Source of the DNA: Megalopta genalis
Taxonomy: Eukaryota > Arthropoda > Insecta > Hymenoptera > Halictidae
Length of the DNA: 64,000 bases
Direction: 5' to 3'
NCBI RefSeq assembly: GCF_051020955.1
Contig: NW_027477047.1
Location: forward strand, 40,530 to 104,529
The notes beneath the pieces are model-generated. The model was not told where the DNA came from. It did not search any database and saw only the letters and a list, made by a program, of their open reading frames with translations. Shown here in pieces: positions 1 to 14,685 of the stretch (its first letter is position 1; each line of letters starts with the position of its first letter). Both the position numbers and the translations under genes were made by a program.

Positions 1-1096
1 TTTGCAGCTAAATAATGTGATTCGAATGGATTTGAAGCTAAACCTTCTACATCGCATTGATTTGAAGCTAAATTTTGTGTATCGCATGGATTTGAAGCTA
101 AACCTTCTACATCGCATTGATTTGAAGCTAAATCATGTGTATCGCGTGGATTTTGATGCTAACTCGTTTGATTAGTCTGCATTTGAAGCTGTATCACTTA
201 TACCCAAAGTGTTTGAAGCTAAATCATTTGTTTCGCGTGGATTTGAAGCTAAACCTTCTACATCGCATTGATTAGAATCTAAATCATGTGTCTCGCATGG
301 ATTTGAAGCTAACTTGTTCGTTTCGCCTCCATTTGAAACTATGTCACTCATATCGCAAGTATTTAAAGCTAAATCATATGTGATGCATGGATCTGAAGCT
401 GAACCTACTACATCGCATTGATTTGAAGCTAAATCTTGTGTATCGCATGGATTTGAAGCTAAACCTTCTACATCGCATTGATTTGAAGCTAAATCATTTG
501 TTTCGCATGGATTTGAATCTAAGCCTTGTCCTTCGCATTGATTTGAAGCTATATCATGTGTTTCGCATGGATTTGAAGCTAACTCGTTCGTTTCGCATGC
601 AGTTGTATCTAAATAATGTATATCACAAGTATTTGTAGCTAAACCATTTGTTTTGCAGGGAATTGAAGCCAAGCCTTCTACTTCGCATTCATTTGAAGCT
701 AAACCATTTGTTTTGCATGGATTTGAAGCTAAGCCTTCTACTTCGCATTCATTTGAAGCTAAATCATTTGTTTCGCATGGATTTGAATCTAATCCTTGTC
801 CTTCGAATTAATTTAAAGCTAAATCATGTGTTTCGTATTGATTTGAAGCTAACCCTTCTACATCGCATTGATTTGAAGCTAAACCTTCGACATCGCATTG
901 ATTTGAGGATAAATCGTGTGTTTCGCATGGATTTGAAGCTAACTCCTTTGTTCCTCCTGCTTTTGAAGCTATATCACTTATATCGCATGGATTTGAAGCT
1001 GAACCTACTACATCGCGTTGATTTGAAGCTAAATCTTGTGTATCGCATGGATTTGAAGCTAAACCTTCTACATCACATTGATTAGCAGCTATATCA

Positions 1097-4000
1097 TGTG
1101 TTTCGCATGGATTTGAAGCTAACTCGTTCGTTTTGCCTGCAGTTGAATCTACATCACTTATATAGCAAGTGTTTGAAGATAAATCATGTGTATCGCGTGG
1201 ATTTTGAAGGTAACTCGTTCGATTAGTCTGCATTTGAAGCTATATCACTTATATCGCATGTATCTGATGCTATATCATTTGTGTCGCATGGATTTGAAGC
1301 TAAACCTTCTACATCGCATTGATTTGGAGCTAAACCTTCTACATCGCATTGATTTGAAGCTAAATCATGTGTTTCGCTTGGATTTGAAGCTATCTCGTTT
1401 GTTTCGCATGGAGTTGAAGCTAAATCATGTCTTTGACAAGTATTTGAAGATGAAACATTTGAATCGCATGGATTTGAACCTGAGCCTTCTACTTCGCACT
1501 GATTTGCAGCTAAATCATGTGTTTCGCTTGGATTTGAAGCTAACCCGTTTGTTGCGCATGCAGTTAAATCTAAATAACGTATATCACAAGAGTTTGTAGC
1601 TAAATCATTTGATTCGCATGGATTTGAAGCTAAGCCTTCTACTTCGCATTCATTTGAAGCTAAATCATTTGTTTCGCATCGATTTGAATCTAAGCCTTGT
1701 CCTTCGAATTGATTTGAAGCTAAATCATGTGTTTCGTATGGATTTGAAGCTAAACCTTCTACATCGCATTGATTTGAAGCTAAATCATGTGTCTCGCATG
1801 GAATTGAAGCTTCCTCGTTTGTTCCTACAGCTTTTGAAGCTATATCACTTATATCGCAAGTATCTGAAGCTAAATCATATGTGTCGCATGGATTTGAAGC
1901 TGAACCTACTACATCGCATTGATTTGAAGCTAAATCTTGTGTATCACATGGATTTGAAGCTAAACCTTCCACTTCGCATTGATATGAAGCTAAATCACAT
2001 GTATCGCATGGATTTGAAGCTAACTCGTTTGTTTCGCATGCAGTTGTAGCTAAATAATGTATATCACAAGTATTTGTAGTTAAACCATTTGTTTTGCATG
2101 GATTTGAAGCCAAGCCTTCTACTTCGCATTCATTTGAAGCTAAATCATTTGTTTCGCATGGATTTGAATTTATTCCTTGTCCCTCGAATTGATTTGAATC
2201 TAAATCATGTGTGTCGTATGGATTTGAAGCTAAACCTTCTACATCGCATTGATTTGAAGCTAAATCATGTGCATCGCATGGATTTGAAGTTAACTCGTTT
2301 GTTTCGCATGCAGTTGTAGCTAAATAATGTATATCACAAGTATTTGTAGTTAAACCATTTGTTTTGCATGGATTTGAAGCCAAGCCTTCTACTTCGCATT
2401 CATTTGAAGAAAAATCATGTGTGTCGTATGGATTTGAAGCTAAACCTTCTACATCGCATTTATTTGAATCTAAACCTTCTATATTCTATTGATTTGAAGC
2501 TAAACCATCTACCTCTTATTGATTTGAAGCAATCATTCTACATCGCATTGATTTGGAGCTAAATCATTTGTTTCGCATGGATTTGAATCTAAGCCTTGTC
2601 CTTCGAATTGATTTGAAGCTAAATCATGTGTTTCGTATGGATTTGAAGCTAAACATTCCACATCGCATTGATTTGAAGCTAAATCATATGTGTCGCATGG
2701 ATTTGAAGCTGAACCTACTACATCGCATTGATTTGAAGCTAAATCTTTTGTATCGCATGGATTTGAAGCTAAACCTTCTATATCGCATTGATTTGAAGCT
2801 AAATAATGTGAATCGCATGGATTTGAAGCTAACTCGTTCGTTTCGAATGCAATTGTAGCTAAATGACGTATATCGCAAGTATCTGAAGCTGAATCATTTG
2901 TTTAGGTTGGATTTGAAGCTAAATCTTCTACATAGCATTGATTTGAAGCTTAATCATGTGTTTTGCATGGATTTGAAGCTAACTCGTTTGTTTCGCATGC
3001 ATTTGATGCTGTATCAGTTTTATCGCCAGTATCTGAATCTAAATCATTCGTTTCGCACGGATTTGTAGCTAAACCTTCTACATCGCATTGATTTGCAGGC
3101 TAAATCATGTGTTTCGCATGGATTTGAAGCTAACTCGTTCGTTTCGCATGCAGTTGTATCTAAATAATGTATATCACAAGTATTTGTAGCTAAACCATTT
3201 GTTTTGCAGGGAATTGAAGCCAAGCCTTCTACTTCGCATTCATTTGAAGCTAAACCATTTGTTTTGCATGGATTTGAAGCTAACCCGTTCGTTGCGCATG
3301 CAGTTAAATCTAAATAACGTATATCACAAGAGTTTGTAGCTAAACCATTTGATTCGCATGGATTTGAAGCTAAGCCTTCTACTTCGCATTCATTTGAAGC
3401 TAAATCATTTGTTTCGCATCGATTTGAATCTAAGCCTTGTCCTTCGAATTGATTTGAAGCTAAATCATGTGTTTCGTATGGATTTGAAGCTAAACCTTCT
3501 ACATCGCATTGATTTGAAGCTAAATCATGTGTCTCGCATGGAATTGAAGCTTCCTCGTTTGTTCCTACAGCTTTTGAAGCTATATCACTTATATCGCAAG
3601 TATCTGAAGCTAAATCATATGTGTCGCATGGATTTGAAGCTGAACCTACTACATCGCATTGATTTGAAGCTAAATCTTGTGTATCACATGGATTTGAAGC
3701 TAAACCTTCCACTTCGCATTGATATGAAGCTAAATCATATGTATCGCATGGATTTGAAGCTAACTCGTTTGTTTCGCATGCAGATGTAGCTAAATAATGT
3801 ATATCACAAGTATTTGTAGCTAAACCATTTGTTTTGCATGGATTTGAAGCTATGCCTTCTACTTCGCATGCATTTGAAACTATATCACTTATATCGCATG
3901 TATCTGATGCTATATCATTTGTGTCGCATGGATTTGAAGCTAAACCTTCTACATCGCATTGATTTGGAGCTAGACCTTCTACATCGCATTGATTTGAAGC

Positions 4001-4161
4001 TAAATCATGTGTTTCGCTTGGATTTGAAGCTATCTCGTTTGTTTCGCATGGAGTTGGAGCTAAATCATGTCTTTGACAAGTATTTGAAGATGAAACATTT
4101 GAATCGCATGGATTTGAACCTGAGCCTTCTACTTCGCACTGATTTGCAGCTTAATAATGTG
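1097..4161. repeat. 3.06-kb tandem duplication, left copy
   Basis: Positions 1,097-2,812 match 4,158-5,873 (offset 3,061) and 3,108-4,161 match 5,868-6,921 (offset 2,760). Together these are a tandem duplication of about 3.06 kb in which the right copy lacks the part equivalent to 2,813-3,107, a loss of 301 bp (ten units plus one base). The paired parts differ at only a few positions per kilobase. A further internal block of about 440 bp is present twice in each copy, at 1,609, 3,349, 4,670 and 6,109. Confidence 0.85.
1223..2383 (-). other. Repeat-derived open frame, Cys-containing decapeptides (probably not a gene)
   Basis: This is the longest minus-strand frame in the array (386 residues), with a near-identical sister at 4,284-5,444. 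It is almost purely decapeptides of the form x-L-A-S-N-(P/Q/T)-C-(D/E)-(T/V/I)-x, for example LASNPCETHD and LASNQCDVEG, with Cys in nearly every repeat. There is no signal peptide, no unique N- or C-terminal domain, and no splice or promoter context that I can see. The frame ends wherever TATTCTATTG, CTCTTATTG or CATTAATTGG unit types occur, because these create stops. I regard it as a by-product of a stop-poor 30-bp unit, but a decayed coding ancestor cannot be excluded. Confidence 0.2.
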
Positions 4162-6921
4162 TTTCGCATGGATTTGAAGCTAACTCGTTCGTTTTGCCTG
4201 CAGTTGAATCTACATCACTTATATAGCAAGTGTTTGAAGATAAATCATGTGTATCGCGTGGATTTTGAAGGTAACTCGTTCGATTAGTCTGCATTTGAAG
4301 CTATATCACTTATATCGCATGTATCTGATGCTATATCATTTGTGTAGCATGGATTTGAAGCTAAACCTTCTACATCGCATTGATTTGGAGCTAAACCTTC
4401 TACATCGCATTGATTTGAAGCTAAATCATGTGTTTCGCTTGGATTTGAAGCTATCTCGTTTGTTTCGCATGGAGTTGAAGCTAAATCATGTCTTTGACAA
4501 GTATTTGAAGATGAAACATTTGAATCGCATGGATTTGAACCTGAGCCTTCTACTTCGCACTGATTTGCAGCTAAATCATGTGTTTCGCTTGGATTTGAAG
4601 CTAACCCGTTTGTTGCGCATGCAGTTAAATCTAAATAACGTATATCACAAGAGTTTGTAGCTAAATCATTTGATTCGCATGGATTTGAAGCTAAGCCTTC
4701 TACTTCGCATTCATTTGAAGCTAAATCATTTGTTTCGCATCGATTTGAATCTAAGCCTTGTCCTTCGAATTGATTTGAAGCTAAATCATGTGTTTCGTAT
4801 GGATTTGAAGCTAAACCTTCTACATCGCATTGATTTGAAGCTAAATCATGTGTCTCGCATGGAATTGAAGCTTCCTCGTTTGTTCCTACAGCTTTTGAAG
4901 CTATATCACTTATATCGCAAGTATCTGAAGCTAAATCATATGTGTCGCATGGATTTGAAGCTGAACCTACTACATCGCATTGATTTGAAGCTAAATCTTG
5001 TGTATCACATGGATTTGAAGCTAAACCTTCCACTTCGCATTGATATGAAGCTAAATCATATGTATCGCATGGATTTGAAGCTAACTCGTTTGTTTCGCAT
5101 GCAGTTGTAGCTAAATAATGTATATCACAAGTATTTGTAGTTAAACCATTTGTTTTGCATGGATTTGAAGCCAAGCCTTCTACTTCGCATTCATTTGAAG
5201 CTAAATCATTTGTTTCGCATGGATTTGAATTTATTCCTTGTCCCTCGAATTGATTTGAATCTAAATCATGTGTGTCGTATGGATTTGAAGCTAAACCTTC
5301 TACATCGCATTGATTTGAAGCTAAATCATGTGCATCGCATGGATTTGAAGTTAACTCGTTTGTTTCGCATGCAGTTGTAGCTAAATAATGTATATCACAA
5401 GTATTTGTAGTTAAACCATTTGTTTTGCATGGATTTGAAGCCAAGCCTTCTACTTCGCATTCATTTGAAGAAAAATCATGTGTGTCGTATGGATTTGAAG
5501 CTAAACCTTCTACATCGCATTTATTTGAATCTAAACCTTCTATATTCTATTGATTTGAAGCTAAACCATCTACCTCTTATTGATTTGAAGCAATCATTCT
5601 ACATCGCATTGATTTGGAGCTAAATCATTTGTTTCGCATGGATTTGAATCTAAGCCTTGTCCTTCGAATTGATTTGAAGCTAAATCATGTGTTTCGTATG
5701 GATTTGAAGCTAAACATTCCACATCGCATTGATTTGAAGCTAAATCATATGTGTCGCATGGATTTGAAGCTGAACCTACTACATCGCATTGATTTGAAGC
5801 TAAATCTTTTGTATCGCATGGATTTGAAGCTAAACCTTCTATATCGCATTGATTTGAAGCTAAATAATGTGTTTCGCATGGATTTGAAGCTAACTCGTTC
5901 GTTTCGCATGCAGTTGTATCTAAATAATGTATATCACAAGTATTTGTAGCTAAACCATTTGTTTTGCAGGGAATTGAAGCCAAGCCTTCTACTTCGCATT
6001 CATTTGAAGCTAAACCATTTGTTTTGCATGGATTTGAAGCTAACCCGTTCGTTGCGCATGCAGTTAAATCTAAATAACGTATATCACAAGAGTTTGTAGC
6101 TAAACCATTTGATTCGCATGGATTTGAAGCTAAGCCTTCTACTTCGCATTCATTTGAAGCTAAATCATTTGTTTCGCATCGATTTGAATCTAAGCCTTGT
6201 CCTTCGAATTGATTTGAAGCTAAATCATGTGTTTCGTATGGATTTGAAGCTAAACCTTCTACATCGCATTGATTTGAAGCTAAATCATGTGTCTCGCATG
6301 GAATTGAAGCTTCCACGTTTGTTCCTACAGCTTTTGAAGCTATATCACTTATATCGCAAGTATCTGAAGCTAAATCATATGTGTCGCATGGATTTGAAGC
6401 TGAACCTACTACATCGCATTGATTTGAAGCTAAATCTTGTGTATCACATGGATTTGAAGCTAAACCTTCCACTTCGCATTGATATGAAGCTAAATCATAT
6501 GTATCGCATGGATTTGAAGCTAACTCGTTTGTTTCGCATGCAGATGTAGCTAAATAATGTATATCACAAGTATTTGTAGCTAAACCATTTGTTTTGCATG
6601 GATTTGAAGCTATGCCTTCTACTTCGCATGCATTTGAAACTATATCACTTATATCGCATGTATCTGATGCTATATCATTTGTGTCGCATGGATTTGAAGC
6701 TAAACCTTCTACATCGCATTGATTTGGAGCTAGACCTTCTACATCGCATTGATTTGAAGCTAAATCATGTGTTTCGCTTGGATTTGAAGCTATCTCGTTT
6801 GTTTCGCATGGAGTTGGAGCTAAATCATGTCTTTGACAAGTATTTGAAGATGAAACATTTGAATCGCATGGATTTGAACCTGAGCCTTCTACTTCGCACT
6901 GATTTGCAGCTTAATAATGTG
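4158..6921. repeat. 3.06-kb tandem duplication, right copy with internal deletion
   Basis: This is the second copy of 1,097-4,161. It starts exactly where the first copy ends, which is the signature of unequal exchange. The junction of the internal 301-bp deletion lies at about 5,868-5,873. After 6,921 the sequence continues with a block matching about 285-437 (shared rare variants TAACTTGTTCG and TGTGATGCATGG), so sequence flanking the left copy was also reused here. Confidence 0.85.
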
Positions 6922-7898
6922 TCTCGCATGGATTTGAAGCTAACTTGTTCGTTTCGCCTCCATTTGAAACTATGTCACTCATATCGCAAGTATTTAAAGC
7001 TAAATCATATGTGATGCATGGATCTGAAGCTGAACCTACTACATCGCATTGATTTGAAGCTAAATCATTCGTTTCGCATGGATTTTAAGCTAAGCCTTCT
7101 ACTTCGCATTGATTTGAAGCTATATCATGTGTTTCGTATGATCTGAAGCTAACTCGTTTGTTTCGCATGCAGTTGAAAATAAAACATGTATATCGCAAGT
7201 ATTTGAAGCTAAACCGTTTGATTAGCAAGGATTTGAAGCTAAGCATTCTACTTCGCATTGATTTGAATCTAAATCATCTGTTTCGCACGGATTTGAAGCT
7301 AACTCGCTTGTTTCGTTTCCAGTTGCAGCTAAATCATTTATATCGCAAGTGATTGAAGCTAAATCATTTGTTTCGCATGGATTATAAGCAAATCCTTCTA
7401 CTTCGCATTGATTTGAAGCTAAAGCATGCGTTTTGATTGGATTTGAAGCAAACTCGTTTGTATCGCCTGCATTTGAAGCTAAATCATGTATATCACAAGT
7501 ATTTGATGCTAAACCATTTGTTTCTCATGGATTTGAAGATAAACCTTCTACTTCGCATTGATTTGAAGCTATATCTCTTATATTCGCAAGTATTTCAAGC
7601 TAAATCATTCGTTTCGCATGGATTTGAAGCTAAGCCTTCTACTTCGCATTGATTTGAAGCTATATCATGTGTTTCGTTTGATTTGAAGCTAACTCGTTTG
7701 TTTCGCATGCTCTTGAAGCTAAATAATGTATATCACATGTATTTGGAGCTGAACCATTTGTTTCACATGAATATTAAGCTAATCCATGTGTTTCGCATGT
7801 ATTTGAAGCTAAATCATGTGTTTCGAATCGATTTGCAGCTTGCTTGATTGTTTCGCCTGCATTTGAAGCTATATCACTTATATTCGCAAGTATATGAA

Positions 7899-8570
7899 GG
7901 CAAATCATTCGTTTCGCATGGTTTTGAAGCTAACTCATCTACTTCGCATTGATTTGAAACTAAATCATTTGTTACGCTTGGGTGTGAAGCTAAATCGTTT
8001 GTTTCGCATGCAGCTGAATGTAAATCATGTGTATCACAAGTATTTGATGCTAAATCATGTGTTTTGCATGGGTTTGAAGCTAACCTGTTTGCTTCGCATG
8101 CAGTTGAAGCTAAATCAGTGATATCGCAAGTATTGGAAGCTAAATGAATTGTTTCGCATGGATTTGAAGCTAAACCTTCTACTCCGCATTGATTTGAAGT
8201 TAAATCATGTGTTTCGATTGGATTTGGGGCTAACTCGTTTGTTTCGCATGCAGTTGAAGCTAAATCATGTATATCACAAATATTTGAAAATAAACCATTC
8301 GTTTCGCATGGTTTTGAAGCTAACTCATCTACTTCGCATTGATTTGAAACTAAATCATTTGTTACGCTTGGGTGTGAAGCTAAATCGTTTGTTTCGCATG
8401 CAGCTGAATGTAAATCATGTGTATCACAAGTATTTGATGCTAAATCATGTGTTTTGCATGGGTTTGAAGCTAACCTGTTTGCTTCGCATGCAGTTGAAGC
8501 TAAATCAGTGATATCGCAAGTATTGGAAGCTAAATGAATTGTTTCGCATGGATTTGAAGCTAAACCTTCT
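7899..8570. repeat. 390-bp tandem duplication
   Basis: 7,899-8,180 and 8,289-8,570 are nearly identical at a 390-bp offset (13 units). Shared rare variants include TTACGCTTGGGTGTGAAG, CAGCTGAATGTAAATC and GAAGCTAAATGAATTG, so this is a recent local duplication rather than ordinary unit similarity. Confidence 0.85.
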
Positions 8571-11500
8571 ACTTCGCATTGATTTGAAGCTAAATCATGT
8601 GTTTCGAATGAATGTGAAGCTAACTCCTTTGTTTCGCATGCTTTTGAAACTATATCGTTTATATGGCAAGTATTTGAAGCTAAATTATGTGTTTCGCATG
8701 CATTTGAAGCTAATCCTTCTATTCCGCATCGACTTGAAGCAAAATCATTTGTTTCGCATGCATTTGTAGATAAACCTTCCATTCCGCATTGACTTGAAGC
8801 TAAAACATGTGTTTCTCATGGATTAGAAGATAACTCGTTTGTTTCGCTTCCAGTTGAAGCTAAATCATTTATATCTTAAGTATTGGAAGCTAAATCATTA
8901 GTTTCGCATGAATTTGAAACAAAATCATTTATATCGTAAGTATTTGATGCTAAATCATGTGTTTCGCATGGATTTGAAGCTAACTCGTTTGTTTCACATG
9001 CAGTAGAAGCTAAATCATTTATATCGTAAGTATTTGAAGCTAAATCATTAGTTTCGCATGGATTTGAAGCTAAACCTTCTACTTCGCATTGATTTGAAGC
9101 TAAATCAAGTGTTTCGCTTGGATTTGTAGCTGACTCGATTGGTTCGCATGCAGTTGAATCTAAGTCATTTATATCGCAAGTATTTGAATCTAAATCATGT
9201 GTTTCGCTCGGATTTAAAGCTCAACCTTCTATATCGTACTGATTTGAAGATAAATCATGCGTTTCGAATGGATTTGAAGCTAACTCGATTGTTTCGCGTG
9301 CATTTGAAGCTATATCACTTATATCGCAATTATCTGAAGATAAATCATTTGTTTCTCATGTATTTGAAGCTAAGCCTTCTACTTCGCATTGATTTGAAGC
9401 TAAACCATTCGTTTCGCATGCACTTGAAGCTCTATCACTTATATTCCCATATCTGAAGATAAATCATTTGTTTTTCATGTATTTGAAGCTAAGCCTTCCA
9501 CTTCGCATTGATTTGAAGCTAAATCATTCGTTTCGCTTGGATTTGAAGCTAACTCGTTTATTGCGCAGGCAGTTGAATCTTAATCATTTATATCACAAGT
9601 ATTTCAAGCTGAAACATTTGTTTCGCATGAATATTAAGCTAAACCATGTTTTTCGCCTCAATATTAATCTAAACCATGTGCTTCGCATGAATTTGAAGCT
9701 AAATCATGTGTTTCGCTTGGATTTGAAACTAACTCGTTTGTTTCGCATGCAGTTGAAAATAAATCATGTGTATCACAAGTATTTGAAGCTAAATCATTCG
9801 TTTCGCATGGATTTTAAGCTAAGCCTTCTACTTCGCATTGATTTGAAGCTATATCATGTGTTTCGTTTGATCTGAAGCTAACTCGTTTGTTTCGCATGCA
9901 GGTGAAGCTAAATAATATGTAAAACAAGATTTGAAGCTAAACTATTCGTTTCGCATGGATTTGAAACTAAGCCTTCTACTTCGCATTGATTTGAAGCTGT
10001 ATCTCTTATATTCGCATGCATTTGAAGCTAAATCATTCGTTTAGCATGGATTTGAAACTAAGCCTTCTACATCGCATTGATTTGAAGCTAAATCATGTGT
10101 TTCGCATGGATTTGAAGCTAAATCATGTTTATCACATGTATCTGAATCTGAACCATTTGTTTCTCATGTATTTGAAGCTAAGCCTTCTACTTCGCAATGA
10201 TTTGAAGTTAAATCATATGTTTCTCTTGGATTTGAAACTAACTCGTTTGTTTCGCATGTAGTTGAAGCTAAATCGTGTATATCACAAGTACTTGAAGCTA
10301 AAGCATTTGTTTCGCATGGATTTGAAGCTAAACCTCCCACTTCGTATTGATTTGAAACTAAATCAAGTATTTCGCATGGATTTGAAGCTAACTCGTTTGT
10401 TCCGCTTGCAGTTGATGCTTAATGATTTGAATCAGAAGTATTTGAAGCTAAACCATTTCTTTCGCATTGATGTAAAGCTAAGCCTTCCACTTCGCATTGA
10501 TTTGAAGTTAAATCATGTGTTTCGCTTGGATTTGAAGCTATGCCTTCTACTTCGCATTGTTTTGAAACTAACTCGTTTGTTTCGGATGCATTTGAAGCTA
10601 CATCATTTATAACGCAATCATTCGTAGCTAATTCATTTTTGTCGGATGGATTTGGAGCTAAGCCTACTACTTCGCATTGATTTGAGGTTCAATCATGTGA
10701 TTCGCAAGGGTATGAAGCTAACTTGTTTGTTTCGCCTACATTTGAAGATTTATCACATATATTCGCAAGTATTTGAAGCTCAATCATTCGTTTCGCATGG
10801 ATTTGAAGCTAAGCCTTCTAGTTCGCATTGATTTGATGCTAAATCATGTGTTTCGCTTGTATTTGAAGCTAACTCGTTTGTTTCGCATGCAGTTGAATAT
10901 AAATTATGTATATACAAGTATTTGAAGCTAAACCATTTGTTTCGCATGTATTTGAACCTAAATCTTCTACTTCGCATTGATTTGAAGCTAAATCATGTGT
11001 TTCGCTTGGATTTGAAGCTAACTCGTTCGTTTCCCCTGCATTTGAAGCTATATAAATTATATCGCAAGTATCAGATGCTAAATCATTTTTTTCGCATGGA
11101 TTTGAAGCTAATCCTTCTACATGCATTGATTTGCAGCCTAATCATGTGTTTAGCATGGATTTGAAGCTAACTCGTTTGTTTCCCCTGCATTTGAAGCTAT
11201 ATCCATTATATCGCAAGTATCTGACGCTAAATCATTTGCGTCGCATGGGTTTGAAGCTAAACCTTCTATATCGCATTGATTTGCAGCTAAATCATGTGTT
11301 TCGCGTGGAGTTGAAGCTAACCCGTTTCTTTCGTCAGCATTTGAAGCTATATCACTTATATCGCAAGCATCTGAAGCTTAATCATATGTTTCCCATGGAT
11401 TTGAAGCTAAACCTTCTACATCGCATAGATTTGCAGCTAAATCACGTGTTTCGCATGGATATGAAGCTAACTCGCTTGTTTCGCCTGCATTTGAAGCTAT

Positions 11501-13181
11501 ACTAATTATATTCGCAAGTACTTTAAGCTAATCCATTTGTTTCGCTTGGATTTGAAGCTAAACTTTCCACTTCGCATTGATTTGAAATTAAATCATGTAT
11601 TTCGTTTGGATTTGAAGCTAACTCGTTTGTTTCGAATGCAGTTGAAGCTAAATCATGTATATAACAAGTATTTGAAGCTAAACCATTTTTTTCTCATGTA
11701 TTTAAAGCTAAGCCTACCACTTCGCATTGATTTGCAGATAAATCATGTGTTTCCATTGGGTGTGAAGCTAAATCGATTGTTTCGCATGCAGTTGAAGCTA
11801 AGTCATGTGTGTCACAATTATATCAAGCTAAATAATTTGTGTCGCATGGATTTGATGCTAAGCCTTCTAATTCGCATTGATTTGTAGCTGAATTATGTGT
11901 TTGGAATGGATTTGAAGCTAACTCGTTTGTTTTGCCTGCATTTGAAGCTAAATCATGTATATCACAAGTATTTGAAGCTAAACCATTTGTTTCTCATGTA
12001 TTTGATGCTAAGCCTTCTACTTCGCATTGATTTGAAACTAAATAATATGTCTCGCTTGGATTTGAAGTTAGCTCGTTTGTTTCGCATGCAGTTAAAGCTA
12101 AATCATGTATATCACAAGTATTTGAAGCTAAATCAATTGTTTCGCATGGATTTGAAGCTAAATCTTCTACTTCGCATGGATTTGAAGATAAACCTTCTAC
12201 ATAGAATTGATTTGAAGCTTAATCATGTGTTTTGCATGGAGTTTAAGCTAACTCGTTTGTTTCCCCTGCATTTGAAGCTACATCAATTATATCGCAAGTA
12301 TCTCAAGCTAAATCATTTGTTTCTCATGGATTTGAAGCTAAACCAACTACATCGCGTTGATTTGATGCTAAATCAATTGTTTGGCTTGGATTTGAAGCTA
12401 ACTCGTTTCTTCGGCATTCAGTTGAATCTGATTCATGTATATCACAAGTATTTGAAGCTAAACCAATAGTGTCGCATGGATTTGAAGCTAAGCCTTCTAC
12501 ATCGAAATGATTAGAAGCTAAATTATGTGTTTCGCATGGATTTGAAGCTAACTCGTTCGTTTTGCCTGCATTTGAAGCTAAACCATGTGTTTCGCATGAA
12601 TTTGAATCTAAATCATGTGTTTCACATGGATTTGTAGCTAACTCGTTTGTTTCGCCTGCATTTGAAGCTATATCGCTTATATCGCTAGTATTTGCATCTA
12701 AATCATGTGCGTCGCATGGATTTGAAGCTAACTCGTTTGTTTCGTCTGCAGTTGAATCTATATCACTTATATCGCAAGTATGTGAAACCAAATCATTTGT
12801 TCCGTATGGATTTAAGCTAAGCCTTCTACTTCGCATTGATTTGAATCTGAATCATTTGTTTGGCATGGTTTTGGAGCTAACTCGTTTGTTTCTCCGGCAT
12901 TTGAATCTATATCAATTATGTCGCAAGCATCTGAAGCTAAATCACTTGTTTCTCATGGACTCAAAGCTAAGTCATCTACTTCGCATTAATTTGAAGCCAA
13001 ATCATGTGTTTCGCTTGGATTGGAAGCTATGCCTTCTACTTCGTATTGATTTGAAGGTAAATCATATGTTTCGCTCGGATTTGAAGCTAACTCGTTTTTT
13101 CCGCATGCAGTTGAAGCTAAATCATGTATACCACAAATGTTTGTATCTAAACCATTTGTTTCGCACGGAATTGACGCTAAG

Positions 13182-14231
13182 ACTTCTACTTCGCATTGAT
13201 TTGAATCTAAATCATGTGTTTCGCATGGAGTTGAAGCAAACTCGTTTGTTCCGCCTGCATTTGTTTCATGTGTTTCCATGGATTTCATGCTAACGCGTTT
13301 GTTTCGCCCGCATTTGAAGCTATATCACTTAGATCGCAAGTATCTGAAGCTAAATCTTTTGTTTCTCATGAATTTTAAGCGAAGCCTTCTACTTCGGATT
13401 GATTTGAAGCAAAATCATGTATTTCGCATGGACTTGAAGCAAACTCGTTTGTTTCGCCTGCATTTGAAGCTATGTCACTTATATCACAAGTATCTGAAGC
13501 TAAATCATTTGTGTCGCATGGATTTGAAGCTAAGCCTTCTACTTCAAATTTATTTGAAGCTAAATCATGTGTTTCGCATGGATTTGAAGCTAAATCAGTT
13601 GTTTCGCATGCAGTTGAATCTATGTCACTTATATCGCAAGTATTTGAAACCAAATCATTTGTTCCGTATGGATTTAAGATAAGGCTTCTACTTCGCATTG
13701 ATTTGAATCTAAATCATTTGTTTGGCATGGATTTGGAGCTAACTCGTTTGTTTCTCCGGCATTTGAAGGTATATCACTTATGTCACAAGTATTTGAAGCT
13801 AAATCATTTGTTCCGCATGCATTTGAAGCTAAGCCTTCTACTTCGCATTGATTTGAATCTAAATCATGTGTTTCGCATGGAGTTGAAGCAAACTCGTTTG
13901 TTCCGCCTGCATTTGTTTCATGTGTTTCCATGGATTTCATGCTAACGCGTTTGTTTCGCCCGCATTTGAAGCTATATCACTTAGATCGCAAGTATCTGAA
14001 GCTAAATCTTTTGTTTCTCATGAATTTTAAGCGAAGCCTTCTACTTCGGATTGATTTGAAGCTAAATCATGTATTTCGCATGGACTTGAAGCAAACTCGT
14101 TTGTTTCGCCTGCATTTGAAGCTATGTCACTTATATCACAAGTATCTGAAGCTAAATCATTTGTGTCGCATGGATTTGAAGCTAAGCCTTCTTCTTCAAA
14201 TTTATTTGAAGCTAAATCATGTGTTTCGCAT
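13182..14231. repeat. 652-bp tandem duplication carrying a shortened unit
   Basis: 13,182-13,579 repeats at 13,834-14,231. Both copies carry the same shortened unit (CATTTGTTTCATG, then TGTTTCCATGG), which has lost about 7 bp relative to a normal 30-mer. Both also carry AACGCGTTTGTTTCGCC and GAATTTTAAGCGAAGCC. The 652-bp step is 22 units minus 8 bp, because the copied segment includes short units. Confidence 0.8.
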
Positions 14232-14685
14232 GCATTTGAAGCTTAATAATGTGTTTTGCATGGATTTGAAGCTAACTCGTTTGTTTCGCCTGCAATTTGA
14301 AGCTATATCATTTATATCGCAAGTATCTGAAGCTAAGTCATTTGTTTCTCATGGATTTGAAGCTAAGCTTTCTACTTTGCATTGCTTAGAAGCTAAATCA
14401 TGTGTTTCGCAAGGATTTGAACCTAACTCGTTTGTTTCGCCTGCATTTGAAGCTATTTCATTTATACCGCAAGTATTTCAAGCAAAATCATTCGTTTCGC
14501 ATGGATTTGAAGCTAAGCCTTCTACTTCGCATTGATTTGAAGCTAAATCATGTATCTCGCTTGGATGTGAAGCTAACTCGTTTGTTTCGCGAGCAGTTGA
14601 AGCTAAATCATGTATATCACAAGTATTTGAAGCTAAACCATTTGATTCGTTTGGATTTGAAGCTAAGCCTCCTACTTCGTATCGA

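Noticed and set aside
1223..2383. A giant secreted Cys-rich repeat protein gene on the minus strand
   Set aside because: No signal peptide, no unique terminal domains, recurrent stop-bearing unit types, multiple frameshifts, and equally long frames on the other strand.
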